This document shows positions 34,376 through 47,010 of a stretch of DNA of 64,000 bases, piece by piece. Source of the DNA: Antennarius striatus (lineage: Eukaryota; Chordata; Actinopteri; Lophiiformes; Antennariidae); contig NC_090796.1 of the NCBI RefSeq assembly GCF_040054535.1, positions 5,507,001 through 5,571,000 of the forward strand, written 5' to 3'. Position 1 is the first letter of the stretch; each line of letters starts with the position of its first letter. Under the pieces are notes generated by a model. The model saw nothing but the letters and a program-made list of their open reading frames with translations, ran no database searches and had not been told where the DNA came from. The position numbers were made by a program, and so were the translations under genes.

Positions 34376-35160
34376 TTAAATGCAAAACATGCAATATTTA
34401 TGCAACACAGATTTCAGCGTGCCACGCCATCGTTTTAGGACCCCCTGCGACTCGGGGTGATAAGCACTTGTTGTGCGGTGAGTGACAGCTAAAGTTTTTA
34501 AAACCTGTTCGAAGATGCCAGATAGAAAGTTAGTACCTTGATCAGTTTGTATCATCTTTGGCAACCCAAATGTAGAAAAGTACTTGATCAAAGCCTTAAC
34601 TATAGACTGCAATGTTATTTTTCTAAGCGGTATAGCTTCGGGGTAACGTGTAGCTAAACACATCATCGTTAGCAAGTACTCATTGCCATTCTTCGTCTTA
34701 GGTAACGGACCCACACAGTCAACCAGGACATGCTCAAAAGCTTCACCTATAGCAGGAATAGGATGAAGAGGCTGTCGCTTGATAACCTGGTTTGGCTTTC
34801 CCACCATTTGACATGTGTGACATGTACGGCAGAACTGCTACGTCTTTTTTTAAACCTGGCCAAAAAAAATGTCTCAACACATGGTCATAGGTTTTTGTTA
34901 CACCTAAATGACCTGACCACGCATGATCATGAGCCAAGGATAACACGTGTGTCGATGTTTTACAGGAATGACCACCTGAACCACTATACTGAACTCACTG
35001 TCAAGTTCTGAGTGGGACCTCCACTTTCTCAGAAGCAACCCATCCTCAACAGTGTACATCACATCCAAGCCCACCAGTACCATCTGGTACTGGTGGGCTT
35101 GGAGGATAAGGTGCACAGCACATGGAGATAATAGAAAAGCATGAAAAAGGGATGCCTTTG
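34376..35160 (-). mobile_element. Ty3/gypsy LTR-retrotransposon integrase relic
   Basis: Minus-strand frames give a typical gypsy integrase. First comes a leader DVMYTVEDGLLLRKW, then the HHCC zinc region (LAHDHAWSGHLGVTKTYDHV, FFWPGLKKDV, and CRTCHTCQ in another frame). The DDE core follows: VDCVGPLPKTKNGNEYLL (first Asp), QTDQGTNF (second Asp) and SAYHPESQG (Glu). Frameshifts lie between the zinc region and core and in the leader. No reverse transcriptase or LTR is attached, so it is a fragment. It runs opposite to the LTR-like segment at 31775. Confidence 0.88.
35064..35103. repeat. Perfect 40-base palindrome (19-base arms, 2-base centre)
   Basis: TCCAAGCCCACCAGTACCA, then TC, then the exact reverse complement TGGTACTGGTGGGCTTGGA. 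It lies inside the gypsy relic at its leader. One arm is normal gypsy coding sequence and the other looks added. Confidence 0.95.
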
Positions 35161-35615
35161 GTTGATCTCGCGAATTAATATGGCCGTAATGCATCTATAA
35201 ACGCCACGTTATTAAAACAAAAGGAAGTTTAAGGAGTTTAAGGCATTGCATTGGTGGTTGGAGAAGTTCAAAAGGAGGACTGGAATTCACTCTGTTGTTC
35301 GGCATGGTGAGGCAAGAGCGCATGAACCAAAGACGGCGAAAAACAATGAGGACAGCAGTTAAATGATAAATGACCGTCATTTTTATTCTTTACTCTATTC
35401 TTTGTTGTTTACATTATGCGGAACTCACATTTATTGTGTAATCTAATTGTAACGTGTACTTGTTACATGTTTTGATGCAATTTTATGCTTTATAAAACTT
35501 TTACGTCTGAATTTTGGGGGACTTGGAACGGATTAGGGCTTTTGCATGGAAAACGCGTCTCTACTTATGAAATTTCTTCCAGACCCAATTAATTTCGTAA
35601 GTAGAGGTACCACTG
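35161..35615. mobile_element. Tigger-like non-autonomous element, left end missing
   Basis: The right end reads TTACGTCTGAATTTTGGGGG ... TCGTAAGTAGAGGTACCACTG followed by TA (35616-35617). Inverted, that is CAGTGGTACCTCTACTTACG, a recognisable fish DNA-element end. No matching left end was found; the left side meets the gypsy relic. The left boundary is a guess. Confidence 0.55.
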
Positions 35616-35916
35616 TATAACAAAATAAATGCCAAATTTATGGACTAGGATATGTAGTTTAGAAGTGAGTGGGCCACTTGTGATGGTGTCTTCAATTCTG
35701 ATAACTCATAATTCAACACAAAGGAAGTGAAACTAAGCAAACTTATGATGCAGTCATGCCAAACTATAACTGCAATGTAGGGTTATCAGTACGATGACAG
35801 GAAGTACTGTACCAATGATTTTTACATTTTCTATCACCTTAGCAACAATCATATGTTGCCTGTGTCTCATTTACTTATGTCTGTGACCAAACATTTTTTC
35901 TTGTTTCCACCAACAG

Positions 35917-36202
35917 AGCTGTGATGAAACTGAGGTGCAAGCCCAGCTCACCATACGCCCAATGAAAATGTATGTATGCCATCAGCCCGATGCCATTGGT
36001 ATCATGGTAAATGGTTGTCCTGTGGTCAGACATCTGACCAGCCTACCACAAGCGTCTTCTCTTTGGACTTATCTATGCCCTGGACCTTAAGTATCCACCA
36101 AAACTGGTGCACACTTTTGAGACAGTTCAGAGAATTTTTGTTGGAATAGACCCCATGCACCCTAAACCATCACCTAAATACACAAAGATCCTCAGCAAAT
36201 AG
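35917..36202 (+). pseudogene. Terminal exon of a SAMD3-like uncharacterised teleost gene, frameshifted
   Basis: After CCACCAACAG an open frame gives IRPMKMYVCHQPDAIGIMV and more. Near 36047-36065 the frame must shift to keep reading FGLIYALDLKYPPKLVHTF and ETVQRIFVGIDPMHPKPSP, up to stop TAG 36200-36202. The block LLFGLIYALxLxYPxxLxxTFExxQ is the C-terminal signature of a large uncharacterised teleost family often named SAMD3-like. AATAAA at 36265-36270 follows. The frameshift means either a pseudogene or a sequence error. Upstream exons could not be joined with confidence. Confidence 0.55.
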
Positions 36203-36264
36203 TCTTAGATTACTTTTTCTGTGTCAAGTACCACTGTTCAGTTTTCTGTGTATACCTGTCAATG

Positions 36265-36270
36265 AATAAA
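36265..36270 (+). terminator. AATAAA polyadenylation signal of the SAMD3-like terminal exon
   Basis: The hexamer lies 63 bases after the stop, followed by TGTACTGTACATTTTAAACCTGTCTTT, a TG-rich downstream part. It supports that the preceding exon was once the 3' end of a transcript. Confidence 0.5.
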
Positions 36271-37377
36271 TGTACTGTACATTTTAAACCTGTCTTTCCA
36301 TCTGGTTCTTCGATATTTTAAATTACTTTTGACAAAAAGTTCAATCTGTGTAAAGTTAATCAAAATGTAGTACTAGCGATATAGAAATCAGAACAACAGA
36401 AATTTTAGAGAAATTAATGCAGCTTTGTATACTCGTTAGAGGTTGTAGCCTGGACTTGATTCAATGGGGCAAATACATTAAATCAAATTATAGGTTTATT
36501 TTACCAAAAAAAAAAAAAAAGTTAATCAAACTTGTTTATTAGTCGCTACTGGTATCCTGTAGTCATTTTGATTCAGTTCAGTGCAAGTGAAAAATCATGT
36601 GAAATTTACTAAGAATATTTATTAAGTATATCTAACTATGCAGCATCCCTAGTATTAACTTTATTGTGTTGAGTTTGTGATAAGTAATGTCATAGTGTTC
36701 TGATGCCATGACAAATAACCACTGTCAAAACCATGAATGAAAAAAACACCAGGCGATGTTTAAAAAGCCAGAAAATCCAGGCACCAGGAGAGGTAGGGAG
36801 TAGTCCGGAGTGAATGTTTGACTGTGTTTGGATGCAACACAACACCTACCCTAGCTTTGGGTGAGAGGCAGGGAGCCTAAAACTGATTGACTGACTGTTT
36901 TCCTCATTTCTACCACCTCCAACTCTGCTTCTTGTCTTCTTTTCAGCAGCACTGTCTAATTCATCCATCATGGCTGACCTCACCACTGTTTTGTAATCCT
37001 TTTATTTATGTAGTCTACATAGCCACTAACCTAACTGTTAGCCATCAGCCACCACCACCACCAGTGTCTTGACTCAAAGTGGTGTATCACACATCATTTT
37101 CTGTAATAAAGAATAATATTTACTTGATTTATATCTCTTATCAAATAAGATAAGAAGTTGTAAACTGAGATACATTGAAAGTGTTTTTCATGTATTTTTT
37201 ATTTGATGTGGAAACATATCAGTTTACTGCAAATGTAATATTTAATCAAAAGCAAGATCTTTCCCCAACCCTATGAAGTATTTTTGTTGCCTACATGTAA
37301 CCACAGACTGCAGTGGAAGTAAGTGTTATCTAAAAAAGCAGATTTAATTTCTTGTATAAACACGGCTTTTATAAACA
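36271..37377. other. Stretch without recognised gene
   Basis: AT-rich sequence with an A run at 36505-36520 and no exon matching a known family. Confidence 0.45.
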
Positions 37378-37560
37378 CATGCCGCCACAGCTGCGTAATT
37401 GGCTGCAACTACTGGCTCCGCACCTTCCGCTGCCAGTCACCCCATGGGCTCAGCTGCCTGCCCCGTGGCAGCCGGCAGCCAGCGCTCATCCTCTCCATTT
37501 GGACATTTATGCATGAGATGTTGATCTGCTGGAGACTGGCACCTCCTGTCAGAAGGTGGT
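37378..37560. promoter_or_regulatory. GC-rich island-like block, candidate conserved non-coding element
   Basis: In AT-rich surroundings, this block of about 180 bases is GC-rich and has little repetition. It contains CAGCTG boxes (three), a homeodomain-like GTAATTGG, and ATTTATGCATGAG, which resembles an octamer/POU site. No credible reading frame. This is the look of a developmental enhancer; conservation cannot be judged from one sequence. Confidence 0.3.
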
Positions 37561-38396
<836 letters not shown>

Positions 38397-39159
38397 ACTA
38401 GGAATGCAAATACAGATAGGCATCTCACAGACTGAAAACACTACACTTGTAAAACTGATTTACAGCTGATATTAAAACTTAACAGGATTAAAACTGATGT
38501 ACTTAGAGGTATAATGTGGTTTGATTTTTGTATTCTTGCTAACATGCCTGCTTCTGTTTTTCTTATCAAGCTAAGCCATTTTAGATCAAGCTTGTTACCT
38601 AGATAGAGGGTGCCATGTCAGAATTGCAGCAAATGTTCAACTTTCTACAAAAAAACATTCCAACACAACAAAATGTTAGATAATAGTAAAATAGTTGTAG
38701 ACATTATAAGGAGTCATAAACTACCCTTAGACACCCTCATTCATTCAGACAATATGGATGAGGTTATGGACTACAGAAAACCTTTATGAAACTTGTTAGT
38801 GGATTTTTATAAAGATGTTGATTCAGGAATTTGTTTCCTTGGCCACATTTACACAACCTTTTTGAGGTGTGATTGGTGCACATTTATTCTGCACCAGTCA
38901 AGTGCAGAAAAACACAATTTAGGATACAGATGGCAGAACTGTCTGCTGGAATACCATAAAACTAACAAAGCAGCTCATACAGCTACACCAGGATGAAAAG
39001 AATCAACATAAAAAAATGTTGTGAAACTAGAGAGAGAGCATGATGTTTGGGGATTCTTTAAAGACGGGCTTTCATATTTTGTGCAAAAAATACATAGGAC
39101 TTTACTGACTGAATAACAGAATATATGCCTATGGATGCCTTTTTAACACTTCCAGGATG

Positions 39160-39286
39160 TAACCCGTCTCTTGTCCATAGCCTTATGGGATAGGCTCCTG
39201 AGTTTCCTGTGACCGTCAAGGCAGAATAACGGCTGAAGACAAGACGACTGAGGTCTTCTTGTCTTCAAGAAAATGGATGGATGGAA
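39160..39286 (+). mobile_element. Degenerate fish retroposon 3' end with ATGG tail
   Basis: Contains TTATGGGATAGGCTCCTGAG, then CCTGTGACC, GGCAGAATAACGGCTGAAGA and, after extra sequence, AAAATGGATGGATGG. These match in order the common fish tail GGGATAGGCTCCAGCC / TGTGACCC / GGATAAGCGG / ATGGATGG. A short direct copy of GTCTTC...AAGAC lies just before the tail. Confidence 0.6.
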
Positions 39287-39510
39287 ATTCAACGTCCAGA
39301 CATTCATGTAGACTAATTTGACCAGTGGAATGCTTTTAAAATCCCAGCTGAATTTTTTTTTCTAACACAGCTTCTGTATTACACTAATGGGATCACAAGA
39401 TTAATGTAATGGGTCCCAACGTGATTACCAAGATCAAAAACAGATACATTTGCGTATGTCCTACTCTTGTCTACAACTTCACAATTTTTGTGATATAGTG
39501 GTATAGTGCC

Positions 39511-39517
39511 CACACAC

Positions 39518-39608
<91 letters not shown>
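39511..39608. repeat. (CA)n microsatellite, 98 bases
   Basis: CA dinucleotides with single CG and CAAA interruptions. The poly-VC frame on minus is an artefact of the repeat. Confidence 0.96.
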
Positions 39609-39609
<1 letters not shown>

Positions 39610-40270
39610 CTGGGTCAGCCAACAAAGACTTTCTCCTCTGATGTCAGTGCATGCGGGCCATTATCACACTTGAGTGATTGACTTTGAAGCCTTGTGTGCG
39701 TTTTATCTATGAAATCACTTGAATGGTGCTGAACTGAAAAGAATTATTGTGATCCACAGAAAATAGTACCATGATTGGACTTGTTTGGTTGAACTTAACT
39801 GTCAGCATGATCAGTAATGTATTTCTAGTAAACCAATATCAAGACACAAACTGCCCCTGAAGCACATTTACAATGTTGCGGTGTAATTACCTGAAAATCA
39901 TCCAGAGGCATAATTTATAGGCTATTGTAGTTTTAGTCAACCTGCAACATATTACCCACATGAGTCTAAACGTACTGTGCAAGGCTCCAGTGATCAAAGC
40001 CTGCTGGTATCTTCATCCGAAGGCCATTCGCCTGGGAGCAATTTGCACAATGGAGTTTTAGCCAAACTGTACAAATCTGTCTGCACAAAAGCAGAGGACC
40101 ATCACTGATAAGCAATAGTACGATTGCACCAAAGCTTCTTGGCAGAAGCACTAGGGATCCTAGTAATAATTCTTTTGTTAGGAAGTCAGAATCTTTGGTG
40201 CTGAGACCCTTCATGGAGTTTGAGATGGAAGCGTATCTGTCCTGAGTAGCAGCAAGATATACATTCATCA
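39609..40270. other. Stretch without recognised gene
   Basis: No exon or repeat family recognised. A 101-residue frame on minus (39966-40271) has no family resemblance and no splice context. Confidence 0.4.
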
Positions 40271-40499
40271 ATTACCTTTAAAGGGACAGTAAAGTTAATT
40301 TTAATTGCATATATGTATTCATCATTATGAAAAATAGAAGAAAAAATAAATTTTATATGTGTAGCATCATCCGTTTGGTCAAAAAAGCTTAAAATCTGCG
40401 CTGCAGCAGCTTCCGCATTCAGTGTTCACGTGGGCGTCATATGTCACTGGGGCCAAACATAGCTTGGCAGCCATAAGAAACAATACAATTCTAGACGCG

Positions 40500-40606
40500 A
40501 TTAACACCAAAAGTATCATGGTTACCTGTGCGGTGAACGGTTGTGTCAACAGCAGAACAGCAAAAAGACGCGAAGACAAGGTTTAACGCATTAAACTGAC
40601 AGCCCT
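40500..40606 (+). mobile_element. THAP-like fragment and hAT-like end
   Basis: ATG 40518 gives MVTCAVNGCVNSRTAKRRED, similar to the first zinc-binding stretch of a THAP domain (C-x2-4-C opening), then stops. It is followed by TTAACGCATTAAACTGACAG and CCCTA, which inverted is a hAT-type end like the one at 33412. It is probably a scrap of a DNA transposon and too short to be a working gene. Confidence 0.3.
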
Positions 40607-42239
40607 ACTTTACATATAAAAGCTGACGCTATCCAGAAACATGTTGAGGTCAGGAAAGAAACTTTCTAATTTTGCCCTGTGTCTTTCATGAATATTTCAT
40701 CTTTTGCGAATCATATTTTTCTGTTATGACCTCTTTCAGACTGTTGTCATTTTTGTTCTCAGAGCTACTTGTATCAGGAGGTGTCTCAGGTGTTTCTTTA
40801 GAGATTTTCTTCACTTTATTCATTCTTGTGTTAGTGTTTTTCCATTTTAAGAGCAATCGTTAATAGTTCCTTGTTTATCACAATAACATCATCCTCCTCG
40901 TCCTTCTCCAGCAGAGACTCTACTACCTTGGCGGCTGTCTCTCTGCCCCCAAATCACTCTGTCCATCCTTTGCACCGTTATCCGTGTCCTGGGTGCTATT
41001 CTATGGCTCCTGGTTGACGGCCGACAATTGTTTAACCACCCTTAAACTGTTACCGATCTTTGCATCAGGAGACAGTTTGTTCTGCTGGGATAAGCCAGTG
41101 TGCGTCTGTTTTGCTGTGCAAGATGGATTGAACAAATGTCTCTAGGCTTCACATCAAACCAGACAAATGTTTTTTGTCATTCTCATTCATCATGTAAAGA
41201 CAGATCTAGCTGTGAAAAAGAAGCATTGAAAATTGGAATTCTTAACAATAGCTCTGACTTAAAAGGCTGAAACCTGTGATCATGCTAAAGGCAAACTATA
41301 TAATGTATGTGTGACACTTCTTTTTGGAATCCACATGCAGATTGATTTTAAGTGCAGTGGTAAATGCTGCACTGACAGGTAAATATATTGTGTTTCTAAA
41401 CTGACTGTAAGCAAAGGAAGTTCAGGTGTGTCAGCAGGTAGAACTTTGTGCTGGTCAAATCATACACATTGTAAATCTTAATTCAACAACATAGCAATTA
41501 CTACAGCACACTTAAGAAAGATGACACCACATTTTCCTGTCTAAGTTCCCGACTGACAAACTGTACAGCTTGTCAAGTCTGAGAGGTAAAGTCACTGTGG
41601 AAGTTCAGAGAGCGGAGCTAATGACAGATCTTTTCCAGTGGAGCAGATACCAGTACTCAAGCAGCAACAGGTTTTTCTGTGTGTTTCTGAATCACAGCTT
41701 TTCCTTTTAAACTTCTTCAGATCTTACTGTGGAAAATCGGTTGACATCTGTTTTTCCAAGAACGGAAACTTCATTTTGTTGTCCTGCTTTGAAAGTCACG
41801 TCAAATTTACTTGCACAGACTTGTTAGGCATGAAGAGTAATAAAAGATGACTGACTGAATGTGACGAGGGATGCAAGAAGACATGCAATAGACAGTTGTG
41901 TTGTATGTAATACATTCGTTGCTTTGGATGATGCATCTAGATCAAGGCTGGTTGTTGACTTGTTAAAATGTATTATGTTTACATTTTTTTAGCCATTAAG
42001 AGGCACTGAGATATAAACACTTAACCGATCCTGCATATACATTGATAGCAATATTTAGTGTGCTGACTGACTTACAGTTCTGTCAAAATCAGATTTTCAG
42101 AACGTATAAACTGTTTGGAAACTGTAAGTTTTTAACATACATGTACACATGAGTCTTCTAATTTCATTTACTTTGAGAGGCAAGAACAACAACAGGCATA
42201 ATAAACATGTCACCACAACCACAGTCAAACAGAAAAAAG
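40607..42239. other. Stretch without recognised gene
   Basis: AT-rich sequence with no recognised exon or repeat. Short frames near 40672 and 41638 have no known resemblance. Confidence 0.4.
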
Positions 42240-42247
42240 TTAAAAAC
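42240..42247. repeat. Target-site duplication copy 1 (TTAAAAAC)
   Basis: First of three identical 8-base copies; it borders the left end of hAT element 1. The other copies are at 44075-44082 and 45286-45293. Confidence 0.85.
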
Positions 42248-42908
42248 AAGGGCTTTGAACCGGTTCATGGAATGAAAACGAAAACTGGAAACTTTTGGTA
42301 TTTTGGCAGGAACGAAAACAAAACCGAAAACTTGATATTTTTTAATGTTCCGGAACAGAATCCGAACAGAAAAGAATTGTAAACCGGTTAATACCGTGTG
42401 TTTTTTTTCATTCTTGAAAAAAATATTTGACCTCATGTTTCACTTCCTGTCATTCACTGGACGCGGGATGAGAGCAGAGAGAAGTAGCGGCTATCAGCAA
42501 CAGTTGAGAAAAGGGCAGTCTCCCACTCACAATTTAATCATAACAGGTAAAAACTGCAGTATGTCAATCTTAAAAATGTATAATTTAGACATTAACTCAT
42601 CAGCTGCAGCCATTTTCGGTGCAGTGTGTCCCCGTACTGCCAGCGCTCTGTAGCAATATTGAGCTATGGGAGAAGCACAACAAAGATCTGTTGTTCAGCA
42701 GTAAATGACATGGTGGAAGTTATTCTTGTCTTATTTCATGTATTGTCTAAGTAGGAGGCATAAGCCTTAACTACAGTGATATAACTGTCATAAAGCAGAG
42801 GTGTAGTGCTGTGGTACTGTTTACTGTAGGGTAGGGGCATATCTATAATTATAGTCTACAGTATACGTATAAATTAATTGCTTTGTTGCCAATTTAAAAG
42901 TCCTTAAG

Positions 42909-43976
42909 TTACCGTATTTTGTGCACCATCCTGCTCATTGTATGAAGAGGCGCAATCTAAACTGTGGAGTTTATTTCTGTATTTTGATGTGCTATTTTCT
43001 ATGTGCTGGTGCTTTCTGAGTGCTTTTTCTATGTTTTGTGTACTTACCATGCTGTGTGCGATGGAGAAATCAATTTCCCTGACGGAACCTCCTTAAGGGA
43101 TAAATAAAGTTATACTCTACTCTCTCTACTTTTACACACGGCGCACCTTATTGTTTGGTGCATGCTAGCTAACGGAAGCGAAAAGGTGACTGTGGTTGAA
43201 CTGTGTTGTACTACGTATTTAAATTTAAAAAAATACATTTCTTATATTTATTTCTTTATTTTTTGATAAATCCGTGCTAAATACTTCAAAGTCGTCATGT
43301 CCGGTCTGCATTGAATAGCTCGGAAATTGATGCCAGCTTTAGCGAAACATCTGACAAAAGTCGAAGCAGATACGTGAGTCCAGGCATCCGCAATCCACGC
43401 ACATATTGTGGGGGTGTAACTCGCGGTGTACTTGCTCAGCACTGCCTCCAGTCTTGGTACCGCTGAGCCACGTGGGGCGGCAGTGGCTCAGCGGTAGAGC
43501 AGATGCCTCGTAGACAGATCGCCCCAGCCATCGGTGGATCGAATCCCGCTCCCGCCTGATATCACCAGAAGTGTGAGCTAACGGTGACGGTGTCAGCTCA
43601 CCTCCCAGGCACTGCCAAGGCACCTCTGAGCAAGGCACCGTCCCCCCCACAAGCTGCTCAATTTGGGGAGTGTTCTGAAAGCCGCTGCCCATCACCCTGC
43701 CTCCCAATTTGTGTAGTTTCATATGTGTGTATTAACTGCATGCTTACAGGCCCCCTTGTGTGCAGGGGGCCTGTATACTGTTAAAAACTAACCTGAGTGA
43801 CTATGTGATTTCCCCTTGCGGGGTCAATACAGTATACTTCTTCAATGTCTCATCGATCACTCCATGACGCACGCAGCTTAACGTTAAAGGTTCTGTTTAC
43901 ACCGATGTCCAGCGGTTGGAGCTCTTTGGTTAATCCTCCCAGGATGATGGCAAACTCCTAATTCAGCCGCTTGACG
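42909..43976 (-). mobile_element. pogo/Tigger transposase C-terminal relic, inside hAT element 1
   Basis: On minus, 43976-43860 gives EFAIILGGLTKELQPLDIGV and NRTFNVKLRASW after an in-frame TAG. 43442-43248 gives SKYTASYTPTICAWIADAWT and HVSASTFVRCFAKAGI. GLTxxLQPLDxxVNxxFK and the WIxxAWxxVSxxTxxxxFxKAGI block are the end of pogo/Tigger DDE transposases. The coding part is split by the SINE at 43474-43843. CCGTATTTTGTGCACCAT at 42912 resembles the terminal end of this type of fish element. An AAATCAATTTCCC...GATAAATAAAG retroposon tail sits at about 43065-43130. Confidence 0.75.
43474..43843 (+). mobile_element. tRNA-derived SINE inside the pogo relic
   Basis: Starts GGGGCGGCAGTGGCTCAGCG (A-box TGGCTCAGCGG), with B-box GGATCGAATCC about 45 bases later: a polymerase III promoter in tRNA layout. 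The body runs to TTTCCCCTTGCGGGGTCAAT ACAGTATACTTC. GGCCCCCTTGTG/GCAGGGGGCC forms a small hairpin at about 43749-43774. It cuts the transposase frame in two. Its head differs from the SINE at 33935-34281 but belongs to the same kind. Confidence 0.85.
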
Positions 43977-44074
43977 TGTTTTTTTATAGAAGCGGAAAAC
44001 AAAACCAGAAACATTATAATTCTGTTTCTGTTCAGAACGAACCGATTGGCAAAAAATTCTGCTTCAAAGCCCTG

Positions 44075-44082
44075 TTAAAAAC
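44075..44082. repeat. Target-site duplication copy 2 (TTAAAAAC), shared by two elements
   Basis: Lies exactly between the right end of hAT element 1 and the left end of hAT element 2, and serves both. Confidence 0.85.
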
Positions 44083-45285
<1,203 letters not shown>

Positions 45286-45293
45286 TTAAAAAC
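45286..45293. repeat. Target-site duplication copy 3 (TTAAAAAC)
   Basis: Borders the right end of hAT element 2 and is identical to copies 1 and 2. Confidence 0.85.
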
Positions 45294-45689
45294 CTTCAAT
45301 AACTGAATTCTGTAGTGATGCAGTGATCGCCCAGAGAACACAACTAATCATGTCACATCAACAAAGGCCTGGATGATCCAAGTAAAGTCATCCAGTGAAA
45401 GATTTGGTCCAACACACATCATATCAATTAATGCCCACCCAAGTCCCAATTACTTTGATTTAAATTAGCTTTCATCTGTGCCCAGTTGTCTACAAGTTCT
45501 CTGTATCATAGCTAGTATTTTGATTTCATAACAGTTACACTGTATAGTGATACCTGCTTTGAATAAGAGCCTTCCTGTCACACCGACAGCCTGCAACGAC
45601 TAATTAGATTCTGCATTGAAAGGAAGGGACAGCCACCTCAAACAGAAAGACTGACCCAAATCAATAACTGTTGCTGCACATTGTCAGTA

Positions 45690-47010
45690 AGACAAATAAA
45701 ATGAAACATTTCTGAAATGTGCATTTAAACTTGGTCTCAGTTTAAATGTTCCTGCTCTTTGATGGTGTCAGAGGTCTATGAAAGGAACACTGGAGAACAA
45801 ACAGCATCATGAAAACCAAAGAACACATCAGGCAGGTCCGAGATAAAGTTGTGGAAATTTTCAAAGCAGGAATGGGATACAAGAAGATTTCACAATATTT
45901 ACATGTCACCCAGATTACTGTGCAAGCAATAATATCAAAATGGAGAGAGTGTAAAACAACTGCACACCTACCGAGACCTGGCCGTCCCTCTAAACTTTCA
46001 GCCCAAACAAGGAGGAAACTAAGCAGAGAAGCAACCAAGAGGCCCTTGATCACGCTGGATGACCTGCACACCTACACAGCTGAGGTGGGACAATCTGTCC
46101 ATAAGACAACTATTAGTCGTACTCTGCATAAATCTGGCCTTTATGGAAGAGTGGCAGGAGAAAGCCATTTCTGAAAGAAAACCATAAAAAGGCCCATTTG
46201 GAGTTTGCAAGAAGCCACATGGGAGACACAGATAACATGTGGAACAAGGTGCTCTGGTCAGATGAGACTAAAATTGAACTTTTTGGGCTGAATGTGAAAC
46301 GTTACGTTGGCATAAAAGTAACACTGCACATCACCTTGAAAACACCATCCCCGAAGTCAAACATGGTGGTTACAGCATCATGCTCTGGGGTTGCTTTTCT
46401 TCAGCAGTGACTTGGAAGATCGCTTAAGTTGATGGGAAGATCGATGGAGCCAAATACAGGGCGATTCTGTCAGAAAATCTTTTGGAGTCTGCAAAAGACC
46501 TGAGGATGGGGCGGAGGTTCACCTTCCAACAGGACAATGATCCTTAACATAAATTCAATTCTACAATGGAATGGTTTAAAACTAACCATATAAAGGTGTT
46601 AGGATGACCAAGCAAAAGTCCAGACCTCAAAAAATAGAGCATCTGTGGAAAGATCTGAAAATTGCTGTGCACAAACGATCACCATCTAACCTTAAGGAAC
46701 CTGAGCAGTTTGGTAAGGAGGAATGGGCTGATATTTTTGTCTGAAGGCTTGCGGCTGTGATTGCAGCAGAGGAGGTTGTACAAAGTATTAACTCAAAGGG
46801 GGCCAATACTTTTGCATGTCCTACTTTTCAGTTTTTTATTTGTGAACACAATATAAAATGTTGAATAAATGCAGTTCCACTTCACGGTTGTGTCTCACAT
46901 GTTGTTGATTCTTGAAAAATATTTTCAGTTTTTTATCTTTAAGTTTAAAGCCTGAAATGTAGCAAAATGTCAGAAAGTTGTTGGGGGGCCAATACTTTTG
47001 CAATACACTG
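45690..47010 (+). mobile_element. Tc1-type transposon relic, left end missing
   Basis: The transposase starts MKTKEHIRQVRDKVVEIFKA at 45809. It then shows two helix-turn-helix parts, GMGYKKISQYL and PRPGRPSKLS (the GRPS hook), and TISRTLHKSGLYGR. A frameshift at about 46165 leads to [11 protein letters not shown] (first catalytic Asp). FQQDNDP is cut by a stop, and SPDLK is frameshifted before the Glu region. GGGGCCAATACTTTTGCA occurs at about 46800 and 46986-47003: the two direct copies of an IR/DR right end. The last bases are ATACACTG followed by TA. The matching left end is absent, so it cannot move. Confidence 0.85.

Larger units (their letters stand above)
42248..44074. mobile_element. 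hAT element 1, non-autonomous host of nested insertions
   Basis: Left end AAGGGCTTTGAACCGG; right end, inverted, CAGGGCTTTGAAGCAG (11 of the first 12 bases agree). TTAAAAAC on both sides gives the 8-base duplication of hAT elements. The interior near the left has GTTCCGGAACAG and AACCGGTTAATACCG phrases. A pogo transposase scrap, a SINE and a retroposon tail lie inside. No hAT transposase frame was seen. Confidence 0.82.

Noticed and set aside
39966..40271. 101-residue minus frame
   Set aside because: No family resemblance; single isolated frame in repeat-rich DNA.
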